A stretch of DNA of 35,442 nt from Methylococcaceae bacterium (GCA_030699345.1 JAUYMX010000191.1:1-35442); one strand, 5' to 3'. Positions 1 to 9,956 are shown, counted from the first letter of the stretch. Program-made: numbers and translations. Notes: a model not told the origin generated them from the letters alone.

Positions 1-37
1 CCATTAGTTATTATTGGGATTGTTGCGAAATAACTGG

Positions 38-60
38 GTATGAGCGCTACCGTACCGACC
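38..60 (+). promoter_or_regulatory. shared dyad motif (site A)
   Basis: gtatgagcgctaccgtaccgacc, 20/23 identical to site B, with the same 30-nt spacing to 'aaggttttgac'. Confidence 0.6.
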
Positions 61-146
61 TGATCGGGTGCCGCGGTTAGAGTAATTGCAAGGTTTTGAC
101 ACAACCCCAATTTCAATCCACAGCTTAAGCTCTCAGGAGAATCGCC

Positions 147-503
147 ATGAACCAACAAACCCACACTTCCAGTGAACACGGCATGTCGGCTTGTATTGAA
201 GCCTGCAGTCATTGTCATCAAGTCTGCCTGCAAAGCGCCATGAATCATTGCCTTAAGGTTGGCGGCAAGCATGTTGAAGCAGAGCATTTTCGTCTGATGA
301 TCAGCTGCGCCGAGATTTGCCAAACATCGGCTAATTTTCAGCTGATGGGTTCGCCTTTTCACCAAAGGGTGTGCGAGGTTTGCGCCGAAGTCTGTGAGGC
401 GTGTGCTTTGAGCTGCGAGAAAGTCGGCGGTATGGAGGCATGCGTTAAAGCATGTCGAGATTGCGCCGAAAGTTGCCGGAAAATGGCCAACGTTCAGCAT
501 TAA
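147..503 (+). CDS. Cys-rich four-helix-bundle copper-storage-like protein (Csp/DUF326-like), no signal peptide
   Basis: 118 aa with 16 Cys in CxxxC-type spacing ([37 protein letters not shown]); SD 'aggag' upstream. Confidence 0.85.
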   Translation: MNQQTHTSSEHGMSACIEACSHCHQVCLQSAMNHCLKVGGKHVEAEHFRLMISCAEICQTSANFQLMGSPFHQRVCEVCAEVCEACALSCEKVGGMEACVKACRDCAESCRKMANVQH

Positions 504-517
504 CGGTGCTTGATTTT

Positions 518-1837
518 ATGGATATTTCTCCAAAAGCCTTGGGGCTAGCGGCTATAGCAATAGCCCTTACGGCCTGTGGGGAAGTAGCGCAATTGCCGAT
601 TTCCGCTGGTATTGGTACTCATCCTCAGCTGCCGCCGCCCAACCCGACATTAATTCCAACATTTAATATCGCGCAGGCTGTCGGTTGGCCTGCCAATGCC
701 AAGCCGGTAGCGACACCGGGGCTTACTGTCAATGCGTTTGCCGCTGGACTCGATCACCCGCGTTGGTTGTATGTGCTGCCAAATGGTGATGTCTTGGTCG
801 CCGAAACCAACGCGCCAGCCAAACCGGAAGACGGGCAGGGCATCAAAGGCTGGATTATGCAGTGGGCTCTGAACAAAGCAGGTGCAGGCGTACCTAGCGC
901 TAATCGCATTACATTACTGCGCGATGCCGACCATGACGGCGTGGCGGAAACTCGAACGGTATTTATTGCAGGGCTCAATTCGCCGTTTGGCATGGCATTG
1001 GTTGGTAACGACTTTTACGTCGCTAATGCAGATGCGTTGCTGAAATTTCCTTATAAGTCAGGTGAAACCAATATTACTCAAGCGGGAACCAAGGTGTTGG
1101 ATTTACCGGGTGGGCCAACTAATCATCATTGGACTAAAAATGTGTTGGCTAGTCCGGACGGCGCGCGATTGTATGTGACGGTTGGTTCCAATAGTAATGT
1201 CGCCGAGAACGGTATGGATAATGAGATTGGTCGTGCCGCGATTTGGGAAGTCGATCCCAAGCGCGGCAGCTATCGTATTTTTGCCTCAGGCTTGCGTAAT
1301 CCCAATGGCTTAGCTTGGGAGCCAGACAGCGGCGCCTTGTTAACTGTCGTCAACGAGCGCGATGAAATTGGCAGCGATTTGGTGCCGGATTATCTGACCT
1401 CAGTGCCCGACGGTAGCTTCTTTGGTTGGCCTTACAGCTATTATGGTCAGCATGTCGATGAGCGGGTACAGCCGCAGCAGCCCGACCTAGTTGCCAGTGC
1501 CAGGGTGCCGGATTATGCGCTCGGGACGCATACTGCCTCACTGGGGTTGGTGTTTTCAAAAAACAGCGGATGGCCTGCACCATTTGATAACGGGGTTTTT
1601 ATTGGTCAGCACGGTTCGTGGAATCGCGAGCCACGCAGTGGCTATAAGGTGATTTTTGTCCCTTTCAAAAGCGGTAAACCTGTCGGTGATCCCATCGATG
1701 TGCTGACCGGCTTTGTCAGCGCCGAGGGCGATGCCTTCGGACGACCGGTAGGTGTTGCGCTGGATAAGCAAGCCGCGTTGTTGGTCGCAGATGATGTTGG
1801 CAACATCATCTGGCGGGTGGTGACGAGGCAGCCCTAA
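518..1837 (+). CDS. PQQ-type glucose/sorbosone dehydrogenase-like beta-propeller lipoprotein
   Basis: ORF 452..1837; likely start ATG 518 ([22 protein letters not shown] lipobox). Motifs [49 protein letters not shown]. Confidence 0.85.
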   Translation: MDISPKALGLAAIAIALTACGEVAQLPISAGIGTHPQLPPPNPTLIPTFNIAQAVGWPANAKPVATPGLTVNAFAAGLDHPRWLYVLPNGDVLVAETNAPAKPEDGQGIKGWIMQWALNKAGAGVPSANRITLLRDADHDGVAETRTVFIAGLNSPFGMALVGNDFYVANADALLKFPYKSGETNITQAGTKVLDLPGGPTNHHWTKNVLASPDGARLYVTVGSNSNVAENGMDNEIGRAAIWEVDPKRGSYRIFASGLRNPNGLAWEPDSGALLTVVNERDEIGSDLVPDYLTSVPDGSFFGWPYSYYGQHVDERVQPQQPDLVASARVPDYALGTHTASLGLVFSKNSGWPAPFDNGVFIGQHGSWNREPRSGYKVIFVPFKSGKPVGDPIDVLTGFVSAEGDAFGRPVGVALDKQAALLVADDVGNIIWRVVTRQP

Positions 1838-1930
1838 GCAACTTAATCCAGTCTATGTGCGATGCTGAACAGATGCTCTACCGTATCGAGAGCAACATTT
1901 ACCCGAACATAATTTTTCAGGAGATAAATC

Positions 1931-2863
1931 ATGACCAATACCAACATTAAAACTGCCGACGAATTCGGACCGTTGCCAAGCGGAATCATTCACAACCACC
2001 TTAACGCAGTGTCGTGGGGCGCTATCTTGGCAGGGGCAGCAGCGGCCGCGGCCTTGTCGTTATCATTGTTGATATTGGGAACAGGCCTGGGTCTGTCTTC
2101 GGTATCACCATGGGCGTTTAATGGCGTTACCGCGACTACCTTTGGCGTAACAACCATTCTCTGGCTAACTTTTACGCAACTGATTGCTTCTGGAGTAGGC
2201 GGCTACATTGCCGGGAGACTGAGAACCAAGTGGGTGGATACCCAATTCGACGAGGTCTATTTTCGCGATACCGCACACGGCTTTTTAGCCTGGGCCGTTG
2301 CTGCATTGGCGACTGCGGCGCTATTAACATCGGTGATTAGTTCAATCGTCAGCGGCGGCATTCAAGCCGGGGCGACTTTTGCTGGCGGCGTCGCCGGCAC
2401 TGCCGCAGTGGCAGATTTAGATAGAGTCAAACCGGAGCATGACAATGGGCCACTGGCTTACTTCGTCGATTCGCTGTTCAGAAGAGACATTGATGTAGCT
2501 ATAGTCAAAAACGGCGGCGTTCCGGAACCGATCTTCTCGCATGGTGCGCCTTTTGAAGTAAGTCGTATCTTTTTAAACTCTATTCATACCGGGCCATTGC
2601 CTCCGGAAGATATACGGTATGTCGGTCAAGTTGTCGCAGCGCGTACCGGATTAACTCAGCAAGCTGCGGAAACGCGAGTAACTGATACCTATAACCGTGT
2701 TCAAAGCAAACTGCATAACGCCGAAATCCTCGCCAAAGAAGCAGCCGACAAGGCTCGTAAAGCCACAGCTTATGCGGCGCTGTGGCTGTTTATCTCGATG
2801 CTTATTGGCGCATTTGTGGCTAGCTTATCAGCCACTTATGGTGGTCGGCAGCGTGATTTGTAA
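1931..2863 (+). CDS. membrane protein, hypothetical (several TM segments, Gly/Ala-rich)
   Basis: 310 aa; SD 'caggag' upstream; hydrophobic segments AILAGAAAAAALSLSLLILGTG and AALWLFISMLIGAFVASLSATYGG. Confidence 0.7.
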   Translation: MTNTNIKTADEFGPLPSGIIHNHLNAVSWGAILAGAAAAAALSLSLLILGTGLGLSSVSPWAFNGVTATTFGVTTILWLTFTQLIASGVGGYIAGRLRTKWVDTQFDEVYFRDTAHGFLAWAVAALATAALLTSVISSIVSGGIQAGATFAGGVAGTAAVADLDRVKPEHDNGPLAYFVDSLFRRDIDVAIVKNGGVPEPIFSHGAPFEVSRIFLNSIHTGPLPPEDIRYVGQVVAARTGLTQQAAETRVTDTYNRVQSKLHNAEILAKEAADKARKATAYAALWLFISMLIGAFVASLSATYGGRQRDL

Positions 2864-2898
2864 TTATCTATAAACTTCACTAACTCAGGAGATTAACA

Positions 2899-2973
2899 AT
2901 GCGCTCAATACTTTTATACCTACTTGGCATTCCCATTCCTATCATTATCTTAATTGCGATTTTCGTGCATTAG
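2899..2973 (+). CDS. 24-aa hydrophobic single-TM peptide (MRSILLYLLGIPIPIIILIAIFVH)
   Basis: Read directly from sequence (not in ORF track). SD 'tcaggag' 8 nt before ATG; followed by a perfect 20-bp stem terminator. Confidence 0.65.
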   Translation: MRSILLYLLGIPIPIIILIAIFVH

Positions 2974-3000
2974 ACGAATCGTAAAACACTCTAAAAAGCG

Positions 3001-3055
3001 TCGCCCTTGTCTTAACTTAATGTGACTGCGTTAAGTTAAGACAAGGGCGATTTTT
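3001..3055 (+). terminator. Rho-independent terminator
   Basis: tcgcccttgtcttaacttaa-tgtgactgcg-ttaagttaagacaagggcga-ttttt, perfect 20-bp stem. Confidence 0.85.
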
Positions 3056-3165
3056 ATAGGCGGCTTACGTTATTGGCTAGAGCTTTCGCATTGCAGCCAT
3101 ATAGAAAAATGGCTCAACAAACTACCTTGAACCGAACTTGCTTGCTGACAGCCGCACTTTTTTCT

Positions 3166-3188
3166 GTATGTTCGCTACCGAACCGACC
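3166..3188 (+). promoter_or_regulatory. shared dyad motif (site B)
   Basis: gtatGTTCGctacCGAACcgacc upstream of the BON lipoprotein; possible -10 tatagt 18 nt downstream. Confidence 0.6.
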
Positions 3189-3368
3189 GCAATACGATTT
3201 ATCGATATAGTGTTTATAAGGTTTTGACGCAACCCCAGTCTTATTGAGGATCTAAGGTTCTTGGTGAAGATGACAGGCCATTTTCGAACCTAGGTATTTT
3301 GCGATAAGAATCTGGAGATTTAGGCATCAAAGCTCAGTTCACTTTTAAACATCATTGGAGATTTACAC

Positions 3369-3683
3369 ATGAAACAACTAATTAGATTTTTTTCTGCATT
3401 ATTTATAGCGCTCACATTATTAACTGCGGTGGGTTGTGCTTCGACCAAAACAAGTGCTGGAACCGGTGAATATGTTGACGATACTGTTATCACCAGCAAA
3501 GTGAAAGCGGCGATTTTGCATGAGCCGACGTTAAGTTCTGCCGAAATCAACGTGGAAACCTTTAAAGGCGTCGTGCAACTGAGCGGCTTTGTAAATTCTA
3601 ATGAAGATATTAAAAAAGCAGTCGAAGTAGCCCGTAACGTTGGCGGCGTGAAGTCTGTTAAAAACGACATGCGTCGTAAATAA
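3369..3683 (+). CDS. BON-domain lipoprotein (OsmY-like)
   Basis: Lipobox LLTAVGCAS; BON pattern DDTVITSKVKAAILHEPTLSSAEINVETFKGVVQLSGFV..GVKSVKNDM. Confidence 0.88.
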   Translation: MKQLIRFFSALFIALTLLTAVGCASTKTSAGTGEYVDDTVITSKVKAAILHEPTLSSAEINVETFKGVVQLSGFVNSNEDIKKAVEVARNVGGVKSVKNDMRRK

Positions 3684-3717
3684 GCCAGCCACATCAAACA
3701 GGAATTAATTCAAGCGA

Positions 3718-3778
3718 GTCGCTAAGTTTTGAAGGGTAATTTCCTTGCTCCTGCGTGAAATCATCAAAACTTAGCGAC
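3718..3778. repeat. long inverted repeat/hairpin
   Basis: gtcgctaagttttga ... tcaaaacttagcgac, 15-bp stems, directly downstream of the BON gene. Confidence 0.75.
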
Positions 3779-3821
3779 GGTTAGATTGCTACGCAAGCCT
3801 CGGCTGTCCTGCTCCAATATC

Positions 3822-3847
3822 GTTTAGCCACGACAAGGTGGCTAAAC
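3822..3847. repeat. hairpin
   Basis: gtttagccac-gacaag-gtggctaaac. Confidence 0.65.
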
Positions 3848-4001
3848 ATCGCAGCAATGACGTTACGCTATCGGCATCGACCGATTGCATTTTTTCATCG
3901 CAAACAGCACGCTCGATAAAACGCCGGAACGATATAGCTACCGAGGACTAAAATTCACGCACCTTCCGACTCCGGTTTGGTGCATTCCCTGAATTTCAGC
4001 G

Positions 4002-4232
4002 ATGGAAACGTTAGATAGAGTAACAAATACAGCGCATGACGCTTATGACAAGGTTGCGCAAGTGACCAGCCAAGCGGTGGATACGCTGGGTGACAAAGGC
4101 CAACAACTAAGAAATACCGAGGAGCGCTTAGTTAAAGACTGCCGCGGTTATATTAGTAAGAATCCCATTGCGTCAGTCGGTATTGCGGCAGCGGTTGGTT
4201 TTTTATTTGGCCGTCTGTTGAATCAACGTTAG
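4002..4232 (+). CDS. DUF883 (ElaB/YqjD-like) C-tail-anchored protein, copy 1
   Basis: C-terminal CRGYISKNPIASVGIAAAVGFLFGRLL, typical of DUF883. Confidence 0.85.
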   Translation: METLDRVTNTAHDAYDKVAQVTSQAVDTLGDKGQQLRNTEERLVKDCRGYISKNPIASVGIAAAVGFLFGRLLNQR

Positions 4233-4250
4233 AGCTCAATCATCACAAAC

Positions 4251-4274
4251 TGAGATGCCTTAATAGGCATCTCA
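4251..4274. repeat. intercistronic hairpin between the two DUF883 genes
   Basis: tgagatgcct-taat-aggcatctca. Confidence 0.7.
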
Positions 4275-4290
4275 GCACGAGGAAATTACC

Positions 4291-4521
4291 ATGGAAACTA
4301 TAGAAAAAGCCGCCAATTCAGCCCATGAAACGGTCGATATTATCGCCAATGTCGCCACTCATGCGGTTGACGCATTAGGTGAAAAAGGCGAACAACTGAA
4401 AAATAGAGAGCAACAATTGCTTGATGATTGTCGGGGCTATGTACATGACAACCCTATTACCGCGCTGGGCATCGCGGCAGCGGCAGGCTTTGTGCTAAGC
4501 CGGTTGTTGAGCGGCCGTTAG
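4291..4521 (+). CDS. DUF883 (ElaB/YqjD-like) protein, copy 2
   Basis: Paralogue of 4002..4232 (CRGYVHDNPITALGIAAAAGFVLSRLL). Confidence 0.85.
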   Translation: METIEKAANSAHETVDIIANVATHAVDALGEKGEQLKNREQQLLDDCRGYVHDNPITALGIAAAAGFVLSRLLSGR

Positions 4522-4534
4522 ACGGTCGAATATT

Positions 4535-4978
4535 ATGAACCCAAGCACGGTAAACGATCAGGCCTCTGGGCAAACCGCCCAAAGCAGCGAACCGCAAAAC
4601 GTGGCCGGCGTATTGGCAGAAGCCCAGTTGTTATGGGATGAATTACGCGGGTTGGGTGTTGATCGTATTCGCCTGGCAGCGCTGGAAACTCAGCGGGCAG
4701 GCGATAGTTTGGTGTCGATGCTCATCTCGGGCGTGATGATTGCCGTCTTGCTACTGAGTGCGTGGCTGGGTTTGCAGGCTGCGGCTGTGTTATTGCTTAT
4801 TGAAAATGGCTTTGCTCCCAGCAGTGTCATATTGCTTACTGTCGCGGCTAACTTGTTGCTGACACTTATTTTGTTTGGCGTGATACGCCGTAAGAGTCGT
4901 TTTTTACAATTCCCTTCGACGCTCCGCAGTCTTCAGCCCATAACGCCAGAGCGTCCGGATGTCGGGAAATCATCATGA
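4535..4978 (+). CDS. YqjE-like / phage-holin-3_6 family membrane protein
   Basis: Two hydrophobic hairpin segments; position after the DUF883 genes as in yqjD-yqjE. Confidence 0.7.
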   Translation: MNPSTVNDQASGQTAQSSEPQNVAGVLAEAQLLWDELRGLGVDRIRLAALETQRAGDSLVSMLISGVMIAVLLLSAWLGLQAAAVLLLIENGFAPSSVILLTVAANLLLTLILFGVIRRKSRFLQFPSTLRSLQPITPERPDVGKSS

Positions 4979-5403
4979 AAGACCCGTTTCTAAAACGTCG
5001 CAAAGCCAGGTCGCTGAGCGCCCAAATCAGTAATGTCGAATGGCAGATATTGCAACGTCAACAAAGTATCAATGTGCGTGGCGATAGCTTAATCAGGAAA
5101 ATCCGCCAGCAGCTTACTGCGCCAACTTCGTTGCTGCTTTCCGGTGGTGTTGGTTTTCTGTTAGGAGAACTTACCAAGCGCCGGGCACCAAAATCATGCG
5201 GAAATGGCGATAAATCAACAGCTCCCGCAACCTCGCCACTGATCACTGCGCTAAATCTAATCGGCACAGTTCGCACTTTATATATGGCGTTGCCGATAGC
5301 CTGGATGTTGAAGTCTTATAAGCAAAGTACGCAATCTTCTGAACGGCGCTATCGCCAGGCGGGGCGCTCGTCTGTTACAACCGTTGGTCGCGACTCAAGA
5401 TAA
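4975..5403 (+). CDS. YqjK-like hypothetical protein
   Basis: ATGA overlap with the upstream gene; basic N-terminus; end of the yqjDE-type operon. Confidence 0.55.
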   Translation: MKDPFLKRRKARSLSAQISNVEWQILQRQQSINVRGDSLIRKIRQQLTAPTSLLLSGGVGFLLGELTKRRAPKSCGNGDKSTAPATSPLITALNLIGTVRTLYMALPIAWMLKSYKQSTQSSERRYRQAGRSSVTTVGRDSR

Positions 5404-5525
5404 GGATGTGCTTGAAAATAACTTCTCTCATTCAATTGGGGCGATTTTAGTGGCCTTGCGCGAATGAATTCACCCCTCGATCGTTAATTGTGGTGAAATC
5501 CCAAGTTATTCGCGCTGGCAGCCAG

Positions 5526-6488
5526 TTAACGCTTAGGGTGTAGCGTACAAACGTGACTAGTGGTGCCCAGTTCTATTTGTAAGGTGCTGTGCTCGACGGA
5601 AAAGCGTTCTTTCAGTGTTAAGACAATCTCATCTATAAATATATCGCCAGGATAGCCATTGGGCATTACTAAATGAACTGTCAGGGCCGTTTCCGTCGTG
5701 CTCAAGCCCCAGATGTGCAAATCGTGAATATCACTGACACCTGGACATTGGCGCAGATAAATTTCTACTTCGGGTAGGTTAATGTGTTTAGGCACAGCGC
5801 TCAAGGCCAGTCGTATTGATTCACGCAGCAAGCCCCAGGTGCCGATCACAATAACCAAAACGATAACGAGGCTAATGACCGGGTCAAGCCAGAACCAATT
5901 GGTAAACATAATTGCGACACCGGCGGCAACAACGCCTAATGACACTAGGGCGTCAGCCAGCATGTGCAGATAAGCTCCCCGGATGTTCAAATCGCCTTTG
6001 CTGCCTTTGACAAAAAGCCAAGCGGATAAGCCGTTTATGACGATACCAACCGCCGCGATTTCCATCATCAGCATCCCTGAAACCATCGGCGGCTGTGAGA
6101 AACGTTGTATCGCTTCCCACGCAATGGCTCCGCACGCCACCAACAGAAACGTCGCGTTTGCTAAAGCCGCCAAAATCGATGTGCTTCTAAGTCCATAGGT
6201 GTAGCGCACGCTAGGCTCTTTGCGGCCCAGGATCGTTGCAATCCATGCCAGCAGCAGGCCCAAAACATCGGATAAATTATGCCCGGCATCGGCCATTAAC
6301 GCCGTTGAGTTGGCAATAAAGCCATACACAAATTCAATCACAACAAACGCGGTATTCAGTCCGATAGCGATAACAAACGCACTGCCGTAATTGCCGGGTT
6401 TAGGATGATGATGACTTCCATGAGAGTGACCTTGATGGGAGTGATTATCATGAGAATGCGAATGGTGGTGGTCGTGTTGATGAGCCAT
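5526..6488 (-). CDS. cation diffusion facilitator family transporter (CzcD/ZitB-like), His-rich N-terminus
   Basis: HDHHHSHSHDNHSHQGHSHGSHHH; CDF motifs ALMADAGHNLSDVLGLLLAW and HMLADALVSLGVV. Confidence 0.93.
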   Translation of the reverse strand: MAHQHDHHHSHSHDNHSHQGHSHGSHHHPKPGNYGSAFVIAIGLNTAFVVIEFVYGFIANSTALMADAGHNLSDVLGLLLAWIATILGRKEPSVRYTYGLRSTSILAALANATFLLVACGAIAWEAIQRFSQPPMVSGMLMMEIAAVGIVINGLSAWLFVKGSKGDLNIRGAYLHMLADALVSLGVVAAGVAIMFTNWFWLDPVISLVIVLVIVIGTWGLLRESIRLALSAVPKHINLPEVEIYLRQCPGVSDIHDLHIWGLSTTETALTVHLVMPNGYPGDIFIDEIVLTLKERFSVEHSTLQIELGTTSHVCTLHPKR

Positions 6489-6931
6489 CGGCGAGGATTT
6501 CCGTAATTAATTATAAGTTGACTGGATCGGTCGCGACTATCTTGCCAGGCTTGTTTCTGAATGACGAGCAAGTGACTAATCTGCAGTCAGTATACTCAGC
6601 AATCGCCGATTCAGTTGCATCGCTCATAGTCTTATTGATGCGGTGAAGACCAGTCCATTTGGACAGTCTTCCCAACTAATATAATAAAAATTCGGTAACT
6701 ATTCAGTCATTAATCTGAGTGAGGCTATGCGTTTATTCTGTAGGGTGGTTAAGCAACGCGCATCCACCGGATTTGCCGGATGCGCTAACGCTTATCCAGC
6801 CTACGCATGACGGCTCGATCAAGAGACTGAGTAGTTACAAAATTTGAAGATTTTAATACGCGGCTTAGATTTTTTAGAAGGGGGTCGAAATGAGGTGGTT
6901 GCGGTGATCGGCTTCAAGCACTTAACGCTCC

Positions 6932-8293
6932 TTACTCGGATAAAACCGAGACTTCCCGCAACGTCACAAATTCTTCAGCGGCAGTCGGATGGATGCCGAT
7001 TGTTGAATCGAAGATTGCTTTAGTCGCACCAGCTCGAATCGCAACGGCCATGCCTTGGATAATTTCCGGCGCATCGGTGCCTACCATGTGTAAACCCACG
7101 ACCTGATTAGTGCTGCGCACTACGATCATCTTCATTAGGGTTTTTTCATCCAAGCCGGACAGGGCGTTTTGCATTGGTGTAAAACTGGTTTTGTAAATAT
7201 CGATGTCGGAGTGTTTTTCTTTTGCTTGCGCTTCGGTTAGCCCCACCGTACCAATGGTCGGCTGGCAAAATACTGCGGTGGGAATATTCTCGTAATCCAC
7301 CGATTGCGGCTGCTGGGCATATAGCTTATTGATTAGCGCCATCCCTTCGGCTATCGCTACTGGCGTCAGATTGACTCGATTAGTGACATCGCCTAAGGCA
7401 TAAATTGATGGGATATTGGTTTGGTAGTCGTCGTAAACCTTGATTGCACCGTCATCGTCTAATTCAACTCCCAACGCTTCTAAGCCAAACCCGCTTGAAT
7501 TCGGGGTTCTGCCGGTGGCATATAACACCAAGTCGGTGGTCATTTTTACGCCGTCAATAAGTCGGACTGCAAAACCTGAGGCCATTTTTTCTATGGCTTC
7601 AATGTCGGTGTTGAACAACAGACTAATGCCTTTTTGGGTCATCTCCTCAGCCAGAAAATCTCGAATATCTTCATCAAAACCTTGCAGCAATTTGTCGCCA
7701 CGATGGCAAATAGTGGTGTCGACGCCAAGACCATTCAGAATACTGGCAAATTCCACCGCGATATAACCGCCACCGACAATAATGATGCGCTTGGGCAATT
7801 GCCCAAGAAAAAACATCTCATTCGAGGTGACGATATGTTCCTTGCCAGGGATGTCGGGTACAAACGGTCTGCCGCCTGTGGCAATGATTATGCGTTCAGC
7901 CCGGTAGGATGAGCCTTCTACCTCGACCGTGTTTGCATTAAGCACTTTTGCCGAGCCGGTAATGACATTAACGCCGGATTGTTGTAGTCGCTTGTTATAA
8001 ACCCCTTGTAGCCGGGTTATTTCCTGGTTTTTGTTGGCGATCAAGCTTGACCAGTTGAATGTTGATTGTCCCACCGTCCAGCCAAATCCTTTGGCGGCTT
8101 CGAATTGATCGTGAAATTGCGAGGCATAGACCAGCAGTTTTTTGGGCACACAACCGACATTGACACAGGTGCCGCCGATGTGGCGCTGCTCAGCGAGGGC
8201 AACTCGTTTACCCAAACCGGCCGCCATGTTGGCAGCACGCACGCCGCCTGAGCCGCCACCAATTACAAACAGGTCATAGTCATATTGTGTCAT
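6932..8293 (-). CDS. gor: glutathione-disulfide reductase
   Basis: FAD/NAD motifs; redox site GGTCVNVGCVPKKL; C-terminal GIHPTAAEEFVTLR. Confidence 0.93.
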   Translation of the reverse strand: MTQYDYDLFVIGGGSGGVRAANMAAGLGKRVALAEQRHIGGTCVNVGCVPKKLLVYASQFHDQFEAAKGFGWTVGQSTFNWSSLIANKNQEITRLQGVYNKRLQQSGVNVITGSAKVLNANTVEVEGSSYRAERIIIATGGRPFVPDIPGKEHIVTSNEMFFLGQLPKRIIIVGGGYIAVEFASILNGLGVDTTICHRGDKLLQGFDEDIRDFLAEEMTQKGISLLFNTDIEAIEKMASGFAVRLIDGVKMTTDLVLYATGRTPNSSGFGLEALGVELDDDGAIKVYDDYQTNIPSIYALGDVTNRVNLTPVAIAEGMALINKLYAQQPQSVDYENIPTAVFCQPTIGTVGLTEAQAKEKHSDIDIYKTSFTPMQNALSGLDEKTLMKMIVVRSTNQVVGLHMVGTDAPEIIQGMAVAIRAGATKAIFDSTIGIHPTAAEEFVTLREVSVLSE

Positions 8294-8326
8294 GGGTGCG
8301 TCTCGTATAAGTCAAGATGAAAAGGG

Positions 8327-8864
8327 CTATTTGTTTTGCAACAAATAATCCAACAGTGTATCGGCGCCGCTCACCGTAAATGGATCATCCGGGCAATTAT
8401 CAACCTGGCCGGGTTCGCTGAATATTTTGAGAATTTTTTTATCATCGACAATCATCGACAATCATCGAATAGCGCCATGAGCGACTGCCAAAGCCGACGT
8501 TGTCTTTTTTCACCAGCATGCCCATGGCTTTGGTAAATTCACCATTGCCGTCGGGCAGCATTTTTACGTTGGTGATGTCCAGGTGCTTGCTCCATTGAAA
8601 CATCACAAAAGCGTCGTTAACGCTCAGGCAATACACTTCGTCAACGCCTTGATCGAGGAGATCCTGATATTTAGCAACAAAGCCGGGAAGATGTTTACTT
8701 GAACAGGTTGGTGTAAACGCACCGGGTAGCGCCAACACCACGATTTTCTTGCCTTTAAAAATATCGTCTGTGCTGACATCTTGCCAGCGAAAAGGATTGT
8801 CGCCACCGATGCTTTCGTCGCGAACACGGGTTTTAAAAATTACATCAGGTACAGTTGAAATCAT
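8327..8864 (-). pseudogene. Prx5/AhpE-type peroxiredoxin, frameshifted near the 3' end
   Basis: Peroxidatic motif FTPTCSSKHLPGF; ORF 8442..8864 stops at RYSMIVDDCR*. Removing one 10-bp repeat unit restores RYSMIVDDKKILKIFSEPGQVDNCPDDPFTVSGADTLLDYLLQNK* ending at 8327. Confidence 0.8.
8441..8468. repeat. 10-bp tandem repeat (2.8 copies of atcatcgaca)
   Basis: atcatcgaca atcatcgaca atcatcga. Confidence 0.95.
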
Positions 8865-8984
8865 TAGGAATTCCTTGGTTTTTAGCGGTGAGGCCGGGGG
8901 CGACTTATTTTGTGGATCACGCAATAAAAAAAGCCAGCGGGAAAATTGTTGGTCCACGCTGGCATCAGTTTAAAACTGCATGAG

Positions 8985-9125
8985 TTAGGGAAGCGCTGAT
9001 TAAATCCTTCGACAGGCTCCACCTCAAGGGTGGTCTAAGGACAGATGAACGGTAACTTATTGATTTCGTTCGTGGTGAGCTTGTCGAACCATGAGCGAAA
9101 ACTATTTTTTCAGCGTTTCCTTAGG
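8985..9125. repeat. MITE/REP-like element with imperfect terminal inverted repeats
   Basis: ttagggaagcgctga ... tcagcgtttcctta outer arms; inner imperfect IR ccttcgacaggctccacc / gtggtgagcttgtcgaacc; partial relative at 12401..12436. Confidence 0.55.
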
Positions 9126-9130
9126 AAAAT

Positions 9131-9574
9131 TTAAGCTGTTGCTGCGTCCAAAAGCCGATCCAGAGTACGGATATGCGCTTGCTGAGCGGGCAGCAATTTT
9201 GCTTCAATTAACGTGCGAAGATCGGCGGATAACTCGTCATCCTTTAAGGCTTGTTCATAATCATCAACGCCATTTTTTTCGCCTTCGCGTAGCGCTTTTA
9301 GTGCAGTGTGGTTACCCAAAATACTAGCGCTTTCCAGCACTAATGTTGCCCACGTGCCCCATGCACCTGAAGTCACAGCGGGCGTGCCGCCTAACGAACG
9401 GCTTAATGTCTGCAAGCTAGATACAGCAATTTTATGATCTTGATAAATGGGTCGTAAATGTTCCGACTCGCCCAAACTGACATCTTGTCTGAGTTTATCC
9501 AAGGCTTGTTGGTAGGACTCAACGGCTGCTAATTCGTCTTTCAGTAATTTATTGATTGTTTCGATGTTATGCAT
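9131..9574 (-). CDS. DUF2383 / PA2169-type four-helix-bundle protein
   Basis: MHNIETINKLLKDELAAVESYQQAL..DHKIAVSSLQTLSRSLGGTP..; DUF2383-type architecture. Confidence 0.78.
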   Translation of the reverse strand: MHNIETINKLLKDELAAVESYQQALDKLRQDVSLGESEHLRPIYQDHKIAVSSLQTLSRSLGGTPAVTSGAWGTWATLVLESASILGNHTALKALREGEKNGVDDYEQALKDDELSADLRTLIEAKLLPAQQAHIRTLDRLLDAATA

Positions 9575-9650
9575 AACAAAATACCTGTGCGATTGTTAGT
9601 TTGGTTTTGTATGAAATCAGCAAAATCTAACTAACGAAATTGATGGAGAC

Positions 9651-9956
9651 TTATTGCACGGCTTTTAGATGTTTAACCGCTTCGTTAGCCGCTTTTTTAG
9701 CTTCTTCGGTATGGCCTAAGTTGCCATGTTCGATAGCTTCATCCAAATTTTTGATACCGGCATCCAGATGTTCATCGGCGACTTTTGCGTGGGTTTTAGC
9801 GGTATCCGCATGTTCGGCGATGGTTTTAGCGTCGGTGGCTTTTGCCGCGACTTGTGCATGTTTAAGTGCTACTGCGCTGTGGCTTTCTTCAGCAAATGCG
9901 CCGAATGAGCATAAGGTTAATGCAATGCCTGCACACACGTTTGAGGTAAGTTTCAT
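9651..9956 (-). CDS. SmbP-like small metal-binding periplasmic protein
   Basis: Signal peptide ..CSFGAFAEE; regularly spaced H/A/E helices (ALKHAQVAAKA, IAEHADTAKTHAKVADEHLDAG). Confidence 0.72.
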   Translation of the reverse strand: MKLTSNVCAGIALTLCSFGAFAEESHSAVALKHAQVAAKATDAKTIAEHADTAKTHAKVADEHLDAGIKNLDEAIEHGNLGHTEEAKKAANEAVKHLKAVQ

